Positions 6,801-14,040 of a DNA stretch of 15,212 nt are shown here, piece by piece. The DNA lies in NCBI GenBank assembly GCA_002343445.1, contig DDSP01000029.1:147-15358 (forward strand), in the 5' to 3' direction. The stretch comes from Chthonomonas sp. UBA2387 (GTDB lineage: Bacteria > Armatimonadota > Fimbriimonadia > Fimbriimonadales > Fimbriimonadaceae). The notes beneath the pieces were generated by a model. The model was not told the origin of the DNA. It did not search any database and was given only the letters and a program-made list of their open reading frames with translations. Both the position numbers and the translations under genes were made by a program. The first letter of the stretch is position 1. Every line of letters begins with the position of its first letter.

Positions 6801-6895
6801 CGCCAGTCGGCTGGGCGTTCCTGCTCACGGTGCTCAGAAACTGGAGGCGGCCCAAATGGGAGACAATAGGGGATGACCGGCCGGTAGGCCGCCAC

Positions 6896-6901
6896 AGGAG
6901 G
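6896..6901 (+). promoter_or_regulatory. Strong Shine-Dalgarno site of pyrF
   Basis: AGGAGG lies four bases before the pyrF ATG at 6906. It is the best ribosome site in the window and contrasts with the nearby genes that lack one. Confidence 0.75.
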
Positions 6902-6905
6902 ATTC

Positions 6906-7610
6906 ATGGTTCGAAAAGTCATCGCCGCTCTCGATACCGCCGATCTGGACCATGCGATCGGGCTGGTCAAGCGACTCTCGCCCCACATCGGGGCTTTCAA
7001 GATCGGGCATGCCTTGACGCTCAACCACGGGCTGGACGTGATCGACCGTCTTCAGGATGCGGGGGCGAGCCGCGTTTTCCTCGACCTGAAGTTCCACGAC
7101 ATTCCGAACGTGATCGGTTTGGCTGTACGCGAGGCCGTTCGCCGCAACGTGTGGATGATGACGATGCACATCTCGGGCGGGCCGGCGATGATGAGCGCGG
7201 CGGCGATGGAAGCCCGAAGCCGTGGCGAGAACGCGCCGATCCTGCTCGGCGTGAGCGTCCTTACCTCGCTCGACCAGCATATTCTCACGGATCACTTGGG
7301 CATCCAGAGGACGCTCGAAGACCACATGGTCTATCTTTCCCAGTTGGCTTGCGATTGCGGTTTGGACGGCGTGGTCTGCTCGCCCCACGAAGTGCAAGCG
7401 ATTCGCGGCGCGCTCGGTCGTTCGCCGGTCATCGTGACCCCCGGCATTCGGGCGGCGAATTCGGACGTCCACGATCAGGTGCGGGTCGGCGACGCCCAGT
7501 CCACGCTTTCGGCGGGGGCCGACTACTTGGTGGTCGGGCGTGCCCTGACCGACCGAGCCGACGACCCGCAGGCGGCGCTCCGTTCGCTGGGGTTCGAGCC
7601 CTCGGCCTAG
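6906..7610 (+). CDS. pyrF: Orotidine 5'-phosphate decarboxylase
   Basis: The product decarboxylates OMP to UMP, the last step of de novo pyrimidine synthesis, as a cytosolic TIM-barrel dimer. It has 234 residues, the normal length of the bacterial short (PyrF group 1) form. The catalytic tetrad is present: K33 in FKIG, then D60, K62 and D65 in the signature FLDLKFHDIPN. MHISGG (87-92), VTPGIR and VVGRALTDRADDP near the end are the phosphate-binding parts. It has a strong AGGAGG site and an ATG start. It is divergent from the sugar operon. Its TAG stop is immediately followed by the GTG of mutY, so the two genes are probably cotranscribed. No other pyr gene is nearby. Confidence 0.96.
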   Translation: MVRKVIAALDTADLDHAIGLVKRLSPHIGAFKIGHALTLNHGLDVIDRLQDAGASRVFLDLKFHDIPNVIGLAVREAVRRNVWMMTMHISGGPAMMSAAAMEARSRGENAPILLGVSVLTSLDQHILTDHLGIQRTLEDHMVYLSQLACDCGLDGVVCSPHEVQAIRGALGRSPVIVTPGIRAANSDVHDQVRVGDAQSTLSAGADYLVVGRALTDRADDPQAALRSLGFEPSA

Positions 7611-8633
7611 GTGGACGTCGCCTCCCGCGAAGGGTTGCTCGATTGGTATTCGCGCTACGCGCGGGACCTGCCGTGGCGGCGCACCCGCGACCCCTATGCC
7701 GTGTGGGTGAGCGAGGTGATGGCGCAGCAGACGCAGATCGCCACCGTGCTGCCCTATTACGAGCGGTGGATGGAGCGCTTCCCAAGCGTGGACGCCTTGG
7801 CACAGGCCGACGAGGACACCGTGCTCGCCCTGTGGGCCGGGCTGGGCTACTACCGTCGCGCACGGACGTTTCTGCAGGCGGCTCGGCTGGTGGCCCGCGA
7901 CGGGTGGCCCGCGAGCGCGGACGCGTGGAGGAAGTTGCCCGGCGTCGGACGCTACACTGCGAACGCCATCGCCTCGATCTGCCTCGGAGAAGCGGTCCCC
8001 GTGGTGGATGGCAACGTCAAGCGTGTGTACGCGAGGTTCTGTGCGGATGACGGCACCGGTCCCCGGTTTGAGCGCTCGTGTTGGGAGTGGGCCGAGCGGG
8101 TGCTCGACCGGGAGCGGCCCGGCCAGATGAACCAAGCCCTGATGGAACTGGGCGCGCGCGTGTGCACGCCTCGGCAACCCAAGTGCGGCGAGTGCCCGTT
8201 GAGCCGACCATGCGCGGCGTACGCTTTGGGATGTCCGACCGACTTCCCCGCCCCGGCTCCCAAGGCCGAGGTTGTGGAGCGCCACGTCGTGTTTTGGGCG
8301 CACTTCTGGGGCGGAAAGTGGGGATTGCGTCGGGCCGAACCGGGGGAGTGGTGGGCCGGCATGTGGTGTTTGCCCACCGAAGTGCTCGCCCAACCCTTGG
8401 CTGAGGAGTTCAGCCTGGGACGGTTCAACCACACTGTGACCCGCCATCGGCTGCGATGCGTCGTGGCTTGGAAGGCGGCCCATGATGCCGACCTTGCGTG
8501 GTTTTCGACGGAAGATCTGAAGACCTTGGGCATCCCCACCGCGCACGGCAAGGCCCTAGCCATCGCCCTGCGGGCCTTGACCGATGCGTCCGAACATGAT
8601 AGAATGGCCGTCGGGCGGGAATCCACCGCCTGA
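7611..8633 (+). CDS. mutY: A/G-specific adenine glycosylase
   Basis: The product removes adenine mispaired with 8-oxoguanine. Its 340 residues are close to the usual 350. In order it shows DLPWRRTRDPYAVWVSEVM with catalytic E35 before QQTQ, the helix-hairpin-helix LPGVGRYTANAI (109-120), catalytic D133 in VVDGNVKRV, and the 4Fe-4S ligands C185-x6-C192-x2-C195-x5-C201. The C-terminal NUDIX-like 8-oxoG recognition domain carries GMWCLP (250-255) and FNHTVTRHRL (272-281). The GTG start at 7611 abuts the pyrF stop with no clear ribosome site, so translation is probably coupled to pyrF. A plausible promoter for the next gene lies inside its last 60 bases. The YWCL-like active-site set looks intact, so the protein should be functional. 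Confidence 0.96.
   Translation: MDVASREGLLDWYSRYARDLPWRRTRDPYAVWVSEVMAQQTQIATVLPYYERWMERFPSVDALAQADEDTVLALWAGLGYYRRARTFLQAARLVARDGWPASADAWRKLPGVGRYTANAIASICLGEAVPVVDGNVKRVYARFCADDGTGPRFERSCWEWAERVLDRERPGQMNQALMELGARVCTPRQPKCGECPLSRPCAAYALGCPTDFPAPAPKAEVVERHVVFWAHFWGGKWGLRRAEPGEWWAGMWCLPTEVLAQPLAEEFSLGRFNHTVTRHRLRCVVAWKAAHDADLAWFSTEDLKTLGIPTAHGKALAIALRALTDASEHDRMAVGRESTA
8577..8605 (+). promoter_or_regulatory. Sigma70-type promoter inside the 3' end of mutY
   Basis: TTGACC (8577-8582) and TAGAAT (8600-8605) each match five of six consensus bases and are separated by exactly 17 bases. The expected start point is near 8612, about 36 bases before the ATG at 8648. This is the best complete promoter in the window. 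Confidence 0.65.
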
Positions 8634-8647
8634 ATCCGCACTGTGCC

Positions 8648-8965
8648 ATGTCTTCTCTGACCGAGACCATCAGTTCGCCGCTCGTTGATCTCGACGAGTC
8701 CATGCCCCAGAACGTGGTTTTGCTGCACCACCCCACGACGGGCAAGTACGGTTGCTATCGCTACAACGGCATCCACGGCTTGGCGTGCTTCACCACCGAG
8801 AACGCCGCCATCCGGTTCGCCGAGTGGATCGACTTGGTGGGCATGACGTGCGACGAGGTGAGCTTCGACGAGGCTCGCCAGGTGGCCAAGGGGCGACCGT
8901 TGCCCGTGTGCTGCCTGATGCTTCTGGACAAGCTGGACGAGCCGGTCATCCACTACGTCCGCTAG
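8648..8965 (+). CDS. Conserved-looking hypothetical small protein
   Basis: The 105-residue product is soluble and mixed alpha/beta, with no signal peptide and no known motif. Residues 20-60 (VVLLHHPTTGKYGCYRY, then GLACFTTENAAIRFAEWI) alternate like a strand-strand-helix module, and CCLMLLDKL near the end looks like a buried strand. This recalls small regulatory or SseB/DUF3110-like folds, but I cannot claim membership. The gene starts 14 bases after mutY ends and has its own probable promoter inside mutY. The codon use and GC match its neighbours, which supports a real gene. The MmgE/PrpD gene follows 26 bases downstream on the same strand. No function is assigned. Confidence 0.7.
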   Translation: MSSLTETISSPLVDLDESMPQNVVLLHHPTTGKYGCYRYNGIHGLACFTTENAAIRFAEWIDLVGMTCDEVSFDEARQVAKGRPLPVCCLMLLDKLDEPVIHYVR

Positions 8966-8991
8966 GTCGGGCTGGTACCCTCGTGGACCAC

Positions 8992-10563
8992 ATGCCGCCC
9001 GTGATCCTGCCCCGCGACTCCAATCAGGCCCTTGGTCTCGGTCGCTATGCGATCGCCTTTTTGCATGGGGATGGCCACCCAGGCCCCCACACACGCCTTC
9101 GGGCCACCCAGTTCCACGCCGATTCAGTGCTGTGCGGGTTGAGTGCGTTGGCGCTGGGGACCAATGCTCCGACGGTGTTGCGGCGCGAGGCGCTCGAATA
9201 CCCTTCGCCCACGGGGGCCACGGTGTTCGGATCGGGGGACCGCGTGATGGCCGAGAAGGCCGTGGCCGCCAACAGCGCCGCTGTGCGCGAGTGGGACAGC
9301 AACGGGACCAACTTCGGCTATCGGCCGGAACTGGGCCACACGGCGGGCGAGTTCGGCCACAACGACTTCTATCCCGCCGTGGTCGCCGCCTGCCAGCAGC
9401 GGGGGCTCGATGGACGCACCGCGCTGCTCGGCATGGTGTTGGTGGACGAGATTCGAGGTCGGCTGGCCGAAGTGTTCAGCCTGAAGTCGTACAAGATCGA
9501 CCACGTTCTGCACGGAGCGATCGCGAGTGCGGCCACCTATGCGGCCCTCATGGGGGCGACCGAGGAGCAGATCGAGAGCGCCATCGGCATGGTGGTCGCC
9601 CACCACACGCCGTGGCGCGCCATCCGCGCCGGCAAACAGCTCAGCGATTCGAAAGGCGCGAGCGCCGCGATCAGCACCGAGGCCGCGATTCTTTGCGCCA
9701 AGCGCAGCATGGCCGGGTTCCGAGGGCCGCGCGACATCTTCCGGAACCCGGAGGCGATCTTCCGCTTCTTCGAACCGACGACGCACGGCGCGGAGCGTTG
9801 GAAGGAGCATGGCGACTCGCCGTTCGTCCTGCACCTCTCGAGCGAGGGCGAAGACTTTGCCATCAACGGGATGCACTTCAAGCTCGGCCTCTACGAGCAC
9901 CAATCGGCCGGGGCGCTGCAAGGCGTCTTGGACCTGCTGGCCGCACACCCCGCGTTGTTGGCGGACGGCGGCGCCGGGATCAAGCGCATCACCATCGTCG
10001 CCTATGAGCCCGCCTACGGCATCATCGGCAACCCCGCAAAGAAGAACCCCACCACGCGCCAAAGCGCCGACCACAGCATGGCGTACATCGTGGCCACGCT
10101 CATCCGCAAGGCGATCGAAGCGGGCGGAGTGCCCCCCGGCGGCGCTTCGAGAGACGACGCCTGGAAGGCGCTGATGCTGACGCCGTTCGATTACGAGGTT
10201 TCGGACCGAGCCGTGTTCCACCCCTTGACCCGCTCGCTCATGGAGCGCATCGAGTTCAGCCACGGCGGCCCCGAATACGACGCGAGGTACCCGGACGGGA
10301 TTCCGACGTCGGTCGTGATCGAGGACGGCGTCGGCGGGAGATTCGATTCGGGGTTGGTCATGTATCCGGCGGGCCACGCGCGGAACGCGACCGCCGACCT
10401 CGAGGGCATTCTTCGAGCGAAGTGGCGGACTCTGGGCGAAATCGCCTTGGGGGACGACACCGAGGCCTTCGTCGAGCGGTTGTTGAATCTGGAATCGCTG
10501 GATGCCGAAGGCGTGGCGCGGATGTACAGCGTCCCGTTTGCGTCCCATCCGTATCAGGACTAG
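8992..10563 (+). CDS. prpD: MmgE/PrpD family protein (2-methylcitrate dehydratase-like)
   Basis: The 523-residue product belongs to the MmgE/PrpD family, whose best-known members dehydrate 2-methylcitrate in the propionate (2-methylcitrate) cycle. Family features include AEKAVAANSAAVREWDSNG (88-105), LGHTAGEFGHNDFYPAV (114-130), DHVLHGAIASAATYAALMG, the NPTTRQSADHSMAYIVA segment matching the E. coli PrpD region around NPADRDHCIQYMVA, and MYPAGHAR near the C-terminus (EYPIGHAR in PrpD). It is longer than E. coli PrpD (483), like the long forms. The ATG at 8992 is chosen; an in-frame GTG at 8983 is possible. A TACCCT about ten bases upstream could be a -10 box for a near-leaderless mRNA. No prpB, prpC or acn gene lies nearby, so a role outside propionate degradation is possible. 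Confidence 0.85.
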   Translation: MPPVILPRDSNQALGLGRYAIAFLHGDGHPGPHTRLRATQFHADSVLCGLSALALGTNAPTVLRREALEYPSPTGATVFGSGDRVMAEKAVAANSAAVREWDSNGTNFGYRPELGHTAGEFGHNDFYPAVVAACQQRGLDGRTALLGMVLVDEIRGRLAEVFSLKSYKIDHVLHGAIASAATYAALMGATEEQIESAIGMVVAHHTPWRAIRAGKQLSDSKGASAAISTEAAILCAKRSMAGFRGPRDIFRNPEAIFRFFEPTTHGAERWKEHGDSPFVLHLSSEGEDFAINGMHFKLGLYEHQSAGALQGVLDLLAAHPALLADGGAGIKRITIVAYEPAYGIIGNPAKKNPTTRQSADHSMAYIVATLIRKAIEAGGVPPGGASRDDAWKALMLTPFDYEVSDRAVFHPLTRSLMERIEFSHGGPEYDARYPDGIPTSVVIEDGVGGRFDSGLVMYPAGHARNATADLEGILRAKWRTLGEIALGDDTEAFVERLLNLESLDAEGVARMYSVPFASHPYQD

Positions 10564-10664
10564 GGCTTCGCCGTTCGGTGGTGCTTGGTAGAGTCTGGTT
10601 GGGTTCGGCATGAGGGCTGAGAGCCCCACTTCCGAGCCCAATCATCGGGTACAATCGTTGATCT
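10564..10664 (+). promoter_or_regulatory. Short intergenic space with putative tRNA promoter
   Basis: TACAAT at 10650-10655 is a good -10 box ten bases before the mature tRNA 5' end. No convincing -35 box is seen. A small GGGCT-GAG-AGCCC hairpin lies near 10614-10626 without a T-run. Confidence 0.45.
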
Positions 10665-10740
10665 GCGCTCGTAGCTCAGTGGATAGAGCACCAGCTTGCG
10701 GAGCTGGGGGTCGGAGGTTCGAATCCTCTCGAGCGCGCCA
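10665..10740 (+). tRNA. tRNA-Arg (anticodon GCG)
   Basis: The 76-base gene folds as a full cloverleaf. The acceptor arms GCGCTCG and CGAGCGC pair perfectly, the D arm is GCTC/GAGC, the anticodon arm CCAGC/GCTGG encloses the loop TTGCGGA, and the T arm GGAGG/CCTCT carries TTCGAAT. CCA is encoded. Loop positions 34-36 read GCG, which decodes CGC (and CGU by wobble) as arginine. Most bacteria use an ACG anticodon deaminated to ICG for this box, so GCG is less usual. Confidence 0.95.
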
Positions 10741-10763
10741 CTTCCCTTCGATCCTGCCGGACC

Positions 10764-11387
10764 TCAGTACCGGTACAGCGTGATCGAACCCTGGTTCTCG
10801 TACTGCCCCGGCTCGTGTGCCGCGTGAACAATCGCCTGCCGCTTCACGTGGAGGTAGAGCACGCCACCCGTCACGCCCGGAGTGTACAGGGGCGAACCGG
10901 GAGTGAACGACGTGTTCAGGAACGTCGGGACGACCAGGCCACCCGTCGAGCCCGGCAGCACGCCACCGCCGCTGCTGTAGACCTCGACCGCGATGTTCCA
11001 ATCCATGGTCTGCAACCCCGACGAGGAGCCGGAGGTCTTGAGCATCGGGCCAAAGCCCTCGAAGTCGAGCGCGATCGTCTCGTTGTGTTGGATGGTGATC
11101 TGGTTCACCGACACCGCGCTGGAGCCGCTGCCGTAGCCGTCGATCTGCCACCGGCCACCGAATGCGCCTTCTAGATAGAGGAACGGCGACGACATCACCT
11201 GCGAATTGGTTGACGGCGGATTGGCCTTCGAAATCACCTGATCGCCCACCGCATAGCCAAACACCGGGGTCGAACCCGCTCGGCGGGTCGGCACGCTCCG
11301 GTCTTGCGCACCCACGTGGCTGGCCGAGGCCGCCAGAAAAAGGGCCGTCAGAGCGGCGCATTTGCCCAACCAGGTTCGATCTTTCAT
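10764..11387 (-). CDS. Secreted beta-rich protein of unknown function
   Basis: The 207-residue product starts with a clear Sec signal peptide: MKDR, a hydrophobic core around residues 7-20, then SHVGA before QDRS (AxA-type site near residue 26). The mature part is rich in Gly, Ser, Thr and Val, with no cysteine, and looks all-beta. The ending PGQYENQGSITLYRY resembles the last strand of pilin-like or DUF4402/spore-coat-U-like sandwiches, but that is only a resemblance. The ATG at 11387 is chosen because the signal peptide begins there; the longer frame to 11444 adds unlike residues. It lies 117 bases downstream of the ABC permease gene on the same strand, with a palindrome in the gap that may mark its own control region. 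It is too small and unlike a sugar-binding protein to be the missing partner of the transporter. Confidence 0.75.
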   Translation of the reverse strand: MKDRTWLGKCAALTALFLAASASHVGAQDRSVPTRRAGSTPVFGYAVGDQVISKANPPSTNSQVMSSPFLYLEGAFGGRWQIDGYGSGSSAVSVNQITIQHNETIALDFEGFGPMLKTSGSSSGLQTMDWNIAVEVYSSGGGVLPGSTGGLVVPTFLNTSFTPGSPLYTPGVTGGVLYLHVKRQAIVHAAHEPGQYENQGSITLYRY

Positions 11388-11426
11388 CGCGTCACGCAAG
11401 GGCGAACACCCCAAAAATGGTCGTCG

Positions 11427-11446
11427 CCAAGGTATTTGTACCATGG
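11427..11446 (-). promoter_or_regulatory. Palindrome upstream of the secreted protein gene
   Basis: CCAAGGTA and TACCATGG form an 8-base inverted repeat with one mismatch around a TTTG loop, about 40 bases before the ATG at 11387. On the minus strand its centre reads TACAAA, a weak -10-like hexamer. It could be an operator or an mRNA hairpin; no intrinsic-terminator T-run follows. Confidence 0.3.
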
Positions 11447-11504
11447 ATTGCCTCCAAAGTTCCGAAAGTCCCCCGAAATGAGGACCTTCCGCGAACCGAG
11501 CGGC

Positions 11505-12500
11505 CTACGCAGCGGCCCGCGACGAGCCACGCTGAATGAGCACCGCCAGCAGGATGATCGCACCTTTCACCGCGCCCTGCCAGTAGTTCGAAACGCCTTC
11601 CGACACCATAAGGTTCTGGATGACGCCCAGCAACAGCACGCCGACGACGGTGCCCCAGACGCGGCCCCTGCCGCCCGACAGCGGCGTCCCGCCGATGACG
11701 ACTGCGGCGATGGCGTCCAGTTCGTAGTAGAGGCCCGAAGTACTCGAAGCCACCGAGTTGAACCGCGCCGAGAGCAACGCGCCCGCGACGCCCGAGAGCA
11801 GACCCAGGATGGAATACGTCCAGAAGCGCACCCACGCCGTCGAGATGCCCGAGTAGCGCGCGGCCCGCTCGTTCGCGCCGACAGCCACCACATAGCGCCC
11901 GAAACGAGTGCGTTCCAGCAGGAACCCGGCGGCCACGGCCACAAGCACCCAAACCAAGATCGACCAGTTGAGCATGAGGGTCTGGCCGCCGCGATCCTGG
12001 AACGGCAACGGGATGCCACCGGCACCAATCGCCGGGAACGCGGAGAAGTCCATGCTGCGGATTTCGCCGCCTTCGGCGACCACCAAGGTGAACGACCGAA
12101 ACGCCACGAGCCCTGCGAGCGTGGCGATGAACGGCGCCAGGCGCCCGAAGCTCACCAGGTAGCCGTTGAGCAAGCCGAGCCCCAAGCCCACTCCTACGCC
12201 CGCGGCCAGCGCAAGGGGAATCGCCATCGCGCCCTTGTCCTGCACGTGGTTCAGGCACAACACCGTACATGCGCCCGCGAACGCCACGATGCTGCCCACC
12301 GAGAGGTCGATGCCGCCCGCGATGATCACCAGCGTCATGCCGACGGCCACGATGCCGATGAACGACGACTGGTTGACGATGTTGCGGATGTTCTCCGGCT
12401 GGAGAAACACATCGGGTCGGCGGATGGCGCTGAACAGCGACAGGATCACCAGAGCGACGACCACGCCGTAATCTTCGAGAATCTTGGTCCAACGGTTCAT
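11505..12500 (-). CDS. Sugar ABC transporter permease (RbsC/BPD_transp_2 family)
   Basis: The 331-residue membrane protein has about eight to ten hydrophobic segments. It shows the family hallmark AVGMTLVIIAGGIDLSVGS (52-70) and the cytoplasmic loop VVIGGTPLSGGRGRVWGT near the C-terminus, both typical of ribose, xylose and galactose class importers. It forms the channel through which sugar passes, energised by the ATPase encoded just upstream. The ATG at 12500 shares one base with the ATPase stop (TGATG), so the pair is translationally coupled. No periplasmic binding protein gene lies in the window. Sugar specificity cannot be assigned. Confidence 0.93.
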   Translation of the reverse strand: MNRWTKILEDYGVVVALVILSLFSAIRRPDVFLQPENIRNIVNQSSFIGIVAVGMTLVIIAGGIDLSVGSIVAFAGACTVLCLNHVQDKGAMAIPLALAAGVGVGLGLGLLNGYLVSFGRLAPFIATLAGLVAFRSFTLVVAEGGEIRSMDFSAFPAIGAGGIPLPFQDRGGQTLMLNWSILVWVLVAVAAGFLLERTRFGRYVVAVGANERAARYSGISTAWVRFWTYSILGLLSGVAGALLSARFNSVASSTSGLYYELDAIAAVVIGGTPLSGGRGRVWGTVVGVLLLGVIQNLMVSEGVSNYWQGAVKGAIILLAVLIQRGSSRAAA

Positions 12501-13978
12501 CAGGCTGCTTCCACCCCTGCCGCCAGGAGCATGATGTTGTGTTCGGTCACGTCGTCTCCCACGAGTTCGCCCACGATCTTGCCTTCTCTCATGACCAGCA
12601 CACGGTGGCACAAGCCGACGATCTCGGGCATTTCGCTGCTCACCAGCACGCAGGCCAATCCCTCGGCGGCCAGTTCGTGGATGAGTTGGTATATCTCGCG
12701 TTTCGCCCCGACGTCCACGCCGCGCGTGGGTTCGTCGAGCAGCAGAATCTTGGGCCGGGCGTCGAGCCACTTGGCGAGCGCCACCTTCTGCTGGTTGCCG
12801 CCGCTCAGGCTGCTCACCGCGTCTTCGCACGCGCCGATCCTGGTGCCGAGCCGCTCGATCCACTTGGTCGCGGCCTTCTTCTCGTCGGCGCGATTGGGCA
12901 CCCAACGGCCATAGGCGCGGAGGTTGGCCAGGGTCGAGTTCGACGTGCAACTCATCGTGAGGTGCAACCCGGCGTCTTTGCGGTCTTCGGTGAGATAGGC
13001 GAGTCCCGCGTTCATCATGGTGGCCGGGTCGCGTTTGGTGAGCTTGTCGCCGGCCACGGTCACGCTGCCCGAACATGGGCGCAAGCCGACCACGGCCTCG
13101 CACAACTCGGTGCGTCCGCTGCCCACCAAGCCCGCCAAGCCCACGATCTCCCCTGGCCGGACGGAGAACCCCGCGCCCTTCACCCAACGTGGCACCGAGA
13201 GGTCCTCGACGATCAGCGCGGGCTCGGCCTGCGGGATCTCGGCCTTCGGTGGGAACACCTCGCCCAGGTCGCGGCCCACCATCAGCTTGGCCAAATCCGC
13301 GGGTGTCGCGCCTTCGGGGGTCAGCGTGGCCACGTGCTTGCCGTCGCGCAGTACCGAGATCGTATCGCTCAGCCGCAGCACCTCGTCCAGAAGGTGCGAA
13401 ATGTAGATCAGGCCGACGCCTTCGGCGCGCAACCGCTCCAGCAGGGCGAATAGGGCTTCGGTTTCGCGTTCGCTCAACACTGCGGTGGGCTCGTCGAGGA
13501 TCAGGTAGCGCGCCTGCTGCGAGACGGCTTTGGCGATCTCGATGAGCTGCTTGCCTGCGACGCTCAGCCCACCGGTCTTGGCTTCGGGGCCAAACGGGGC
13601 GCGCACGGCGTCGAGCCATTGCTTCGCCTCTTGGGCCATCTTGCGGCGATCCACGGCGATGCCCTTGGTCGGCTCGCGGCCGAGGAAGATGTTCTCGGCG
13701 GCGGTCAGTTCGTCCACCAGGTTCAGCTCTTGGTGGATCATGGCGATCCCGTGAGCCGACGCCTCGCGGACGTTGCGGAAGGCGACGGGCTTGCCGTCGA
13801 GCAACACCTCGCCCGCCGAGGGATGCTCGATCCCGGCGAGGATCTTCATGAGCGTGCTCTTCCCCGCTCCGTTCTCGCCGATCACGGCATGGCACTTGCC
13901 CGGCTCGAACGCCAGCGAAACCCCGTCCAACGCCTGAACGGCGGGATAGCGTTTCGCGATGGCCCGAACTTCCAACAT
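12500..13978 (-). CDS. Sugar ABC transporter ATP-binding protein (RbsA/MglA type)
   Basis: The 492-residue product has two fused ABC domains, the build of RbsA, XylG and MglA. Domain 1 has Walker A GENGAGKST (34-42), a diverged signature LSVAGKQ (138-144) and Walker B YLILDEPTA. Domain 2 has the usual degenerate loop GLVGSGRTE (283-291), signature LSGGNQQ (391-397) and Walker B LLLDEPTRGVDVG. It drives import through the permease encoded next. The ATG at 13978 is the natural start (MLEVRAIAKRYPAVQALDGV). TACAAT ends eight bases before it on the minus strand and there is no ribosome site, so the mRNA is probably leaderless. It is divergent from the nuclease gene at 14041. Confidence 0.95.
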   Translation of the reverse strand: MLEVRAIAKRYPAVQALDGVSLAFEPGKCHAVIGENGAGKSTLMKILAGIEHPSAGEVLLDGKPVAFRNVREASAHGIAMIHQELNLVDELTAAENIFLGREPTKGIAVDRRKMAQEAKQWLDAVRAPFGPEAKTGGLSVAGKQLIEIAKAVSQQARYLILDEPTAVLSERETEALFALLERLRAEGVGLIYISHLLDEVLRLSDTISVLRDGKHVATLTPEGATPADLAKLMVGRDLGEVFPPKAEIPQAEPALIVEDLSVPRWVKGAGFSVRPGEIVGLAGLVGSGRTELCEAVVGLRPCSGSVTVAGDKLTKRDPATMMNAGLAYLTEDRKDAGLHLTMSCTSNSTLANLRAYGRWVPNRADEKKAATKWIERLGTRIGACEDAVSSLSGGNQQKVALAKWLDARPKILLLDEPTRGVDVGAKREIYQLIHELAAEGLACVLVSSEMPEIVGLCHRVLVMREGKIVGELVGDDVTEHNIMLLAAGVEAA

Positions 13979-13986
13979 CGCGCACG

Positions 13987-13992
13987 ATTGTA
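13987..13992 (-). promoter_or_regulatory. Putative -10 box for leaderless transcription of the ABC ATPase gene
   Basis: On the minus strand TACAAT is followed by eight bases and then the ATG at 13978. No Shine-Dalgarno-like sequence fits between them, and no good -35 box is visible. Confidence 0.5.
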
Positions 13993-14028
13993 CGCGCTTG
14001 TCGCACTCCCCTGCCGAAGCGACCCTGC

Positions 14029-14034
14029 TATAAC
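14029..14034 (+). promoter_or_regulatory. Putative -10 box for leaderless transcription of the nuclease gene
   Basis: TATAAC is followed by six bases (TGAACC in sense) and then the GTG at 14041. The stretch TATAACTGAACC closely resembles TATACTGAACACC before the RHS tip at 95. There is no Shine-Dalgarno site. Confidence 0.5.
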
Positions 14035-14040
14035 TGAACC

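Noticed and set aside
10642..11361. Minus-strand open frame ending with REDSNLRPPAPQAGALSTELRAQ-like peptide (about 10660-10740)
   Set aside because: That peptide is the antisense translation of the tRNA-Arg gene, a well-known annotation artefact, and the rest overlaps the secreted protein gene in another frame.
11304..12914. 536-residue plus-strand ORF opposite the ABC transporter genes
   Set aside because: Low-complexity, His/Arg/Gln-rich translation typical of antisense high-GC frames; the minus strand encodes an unmistakable permease and ATPase.
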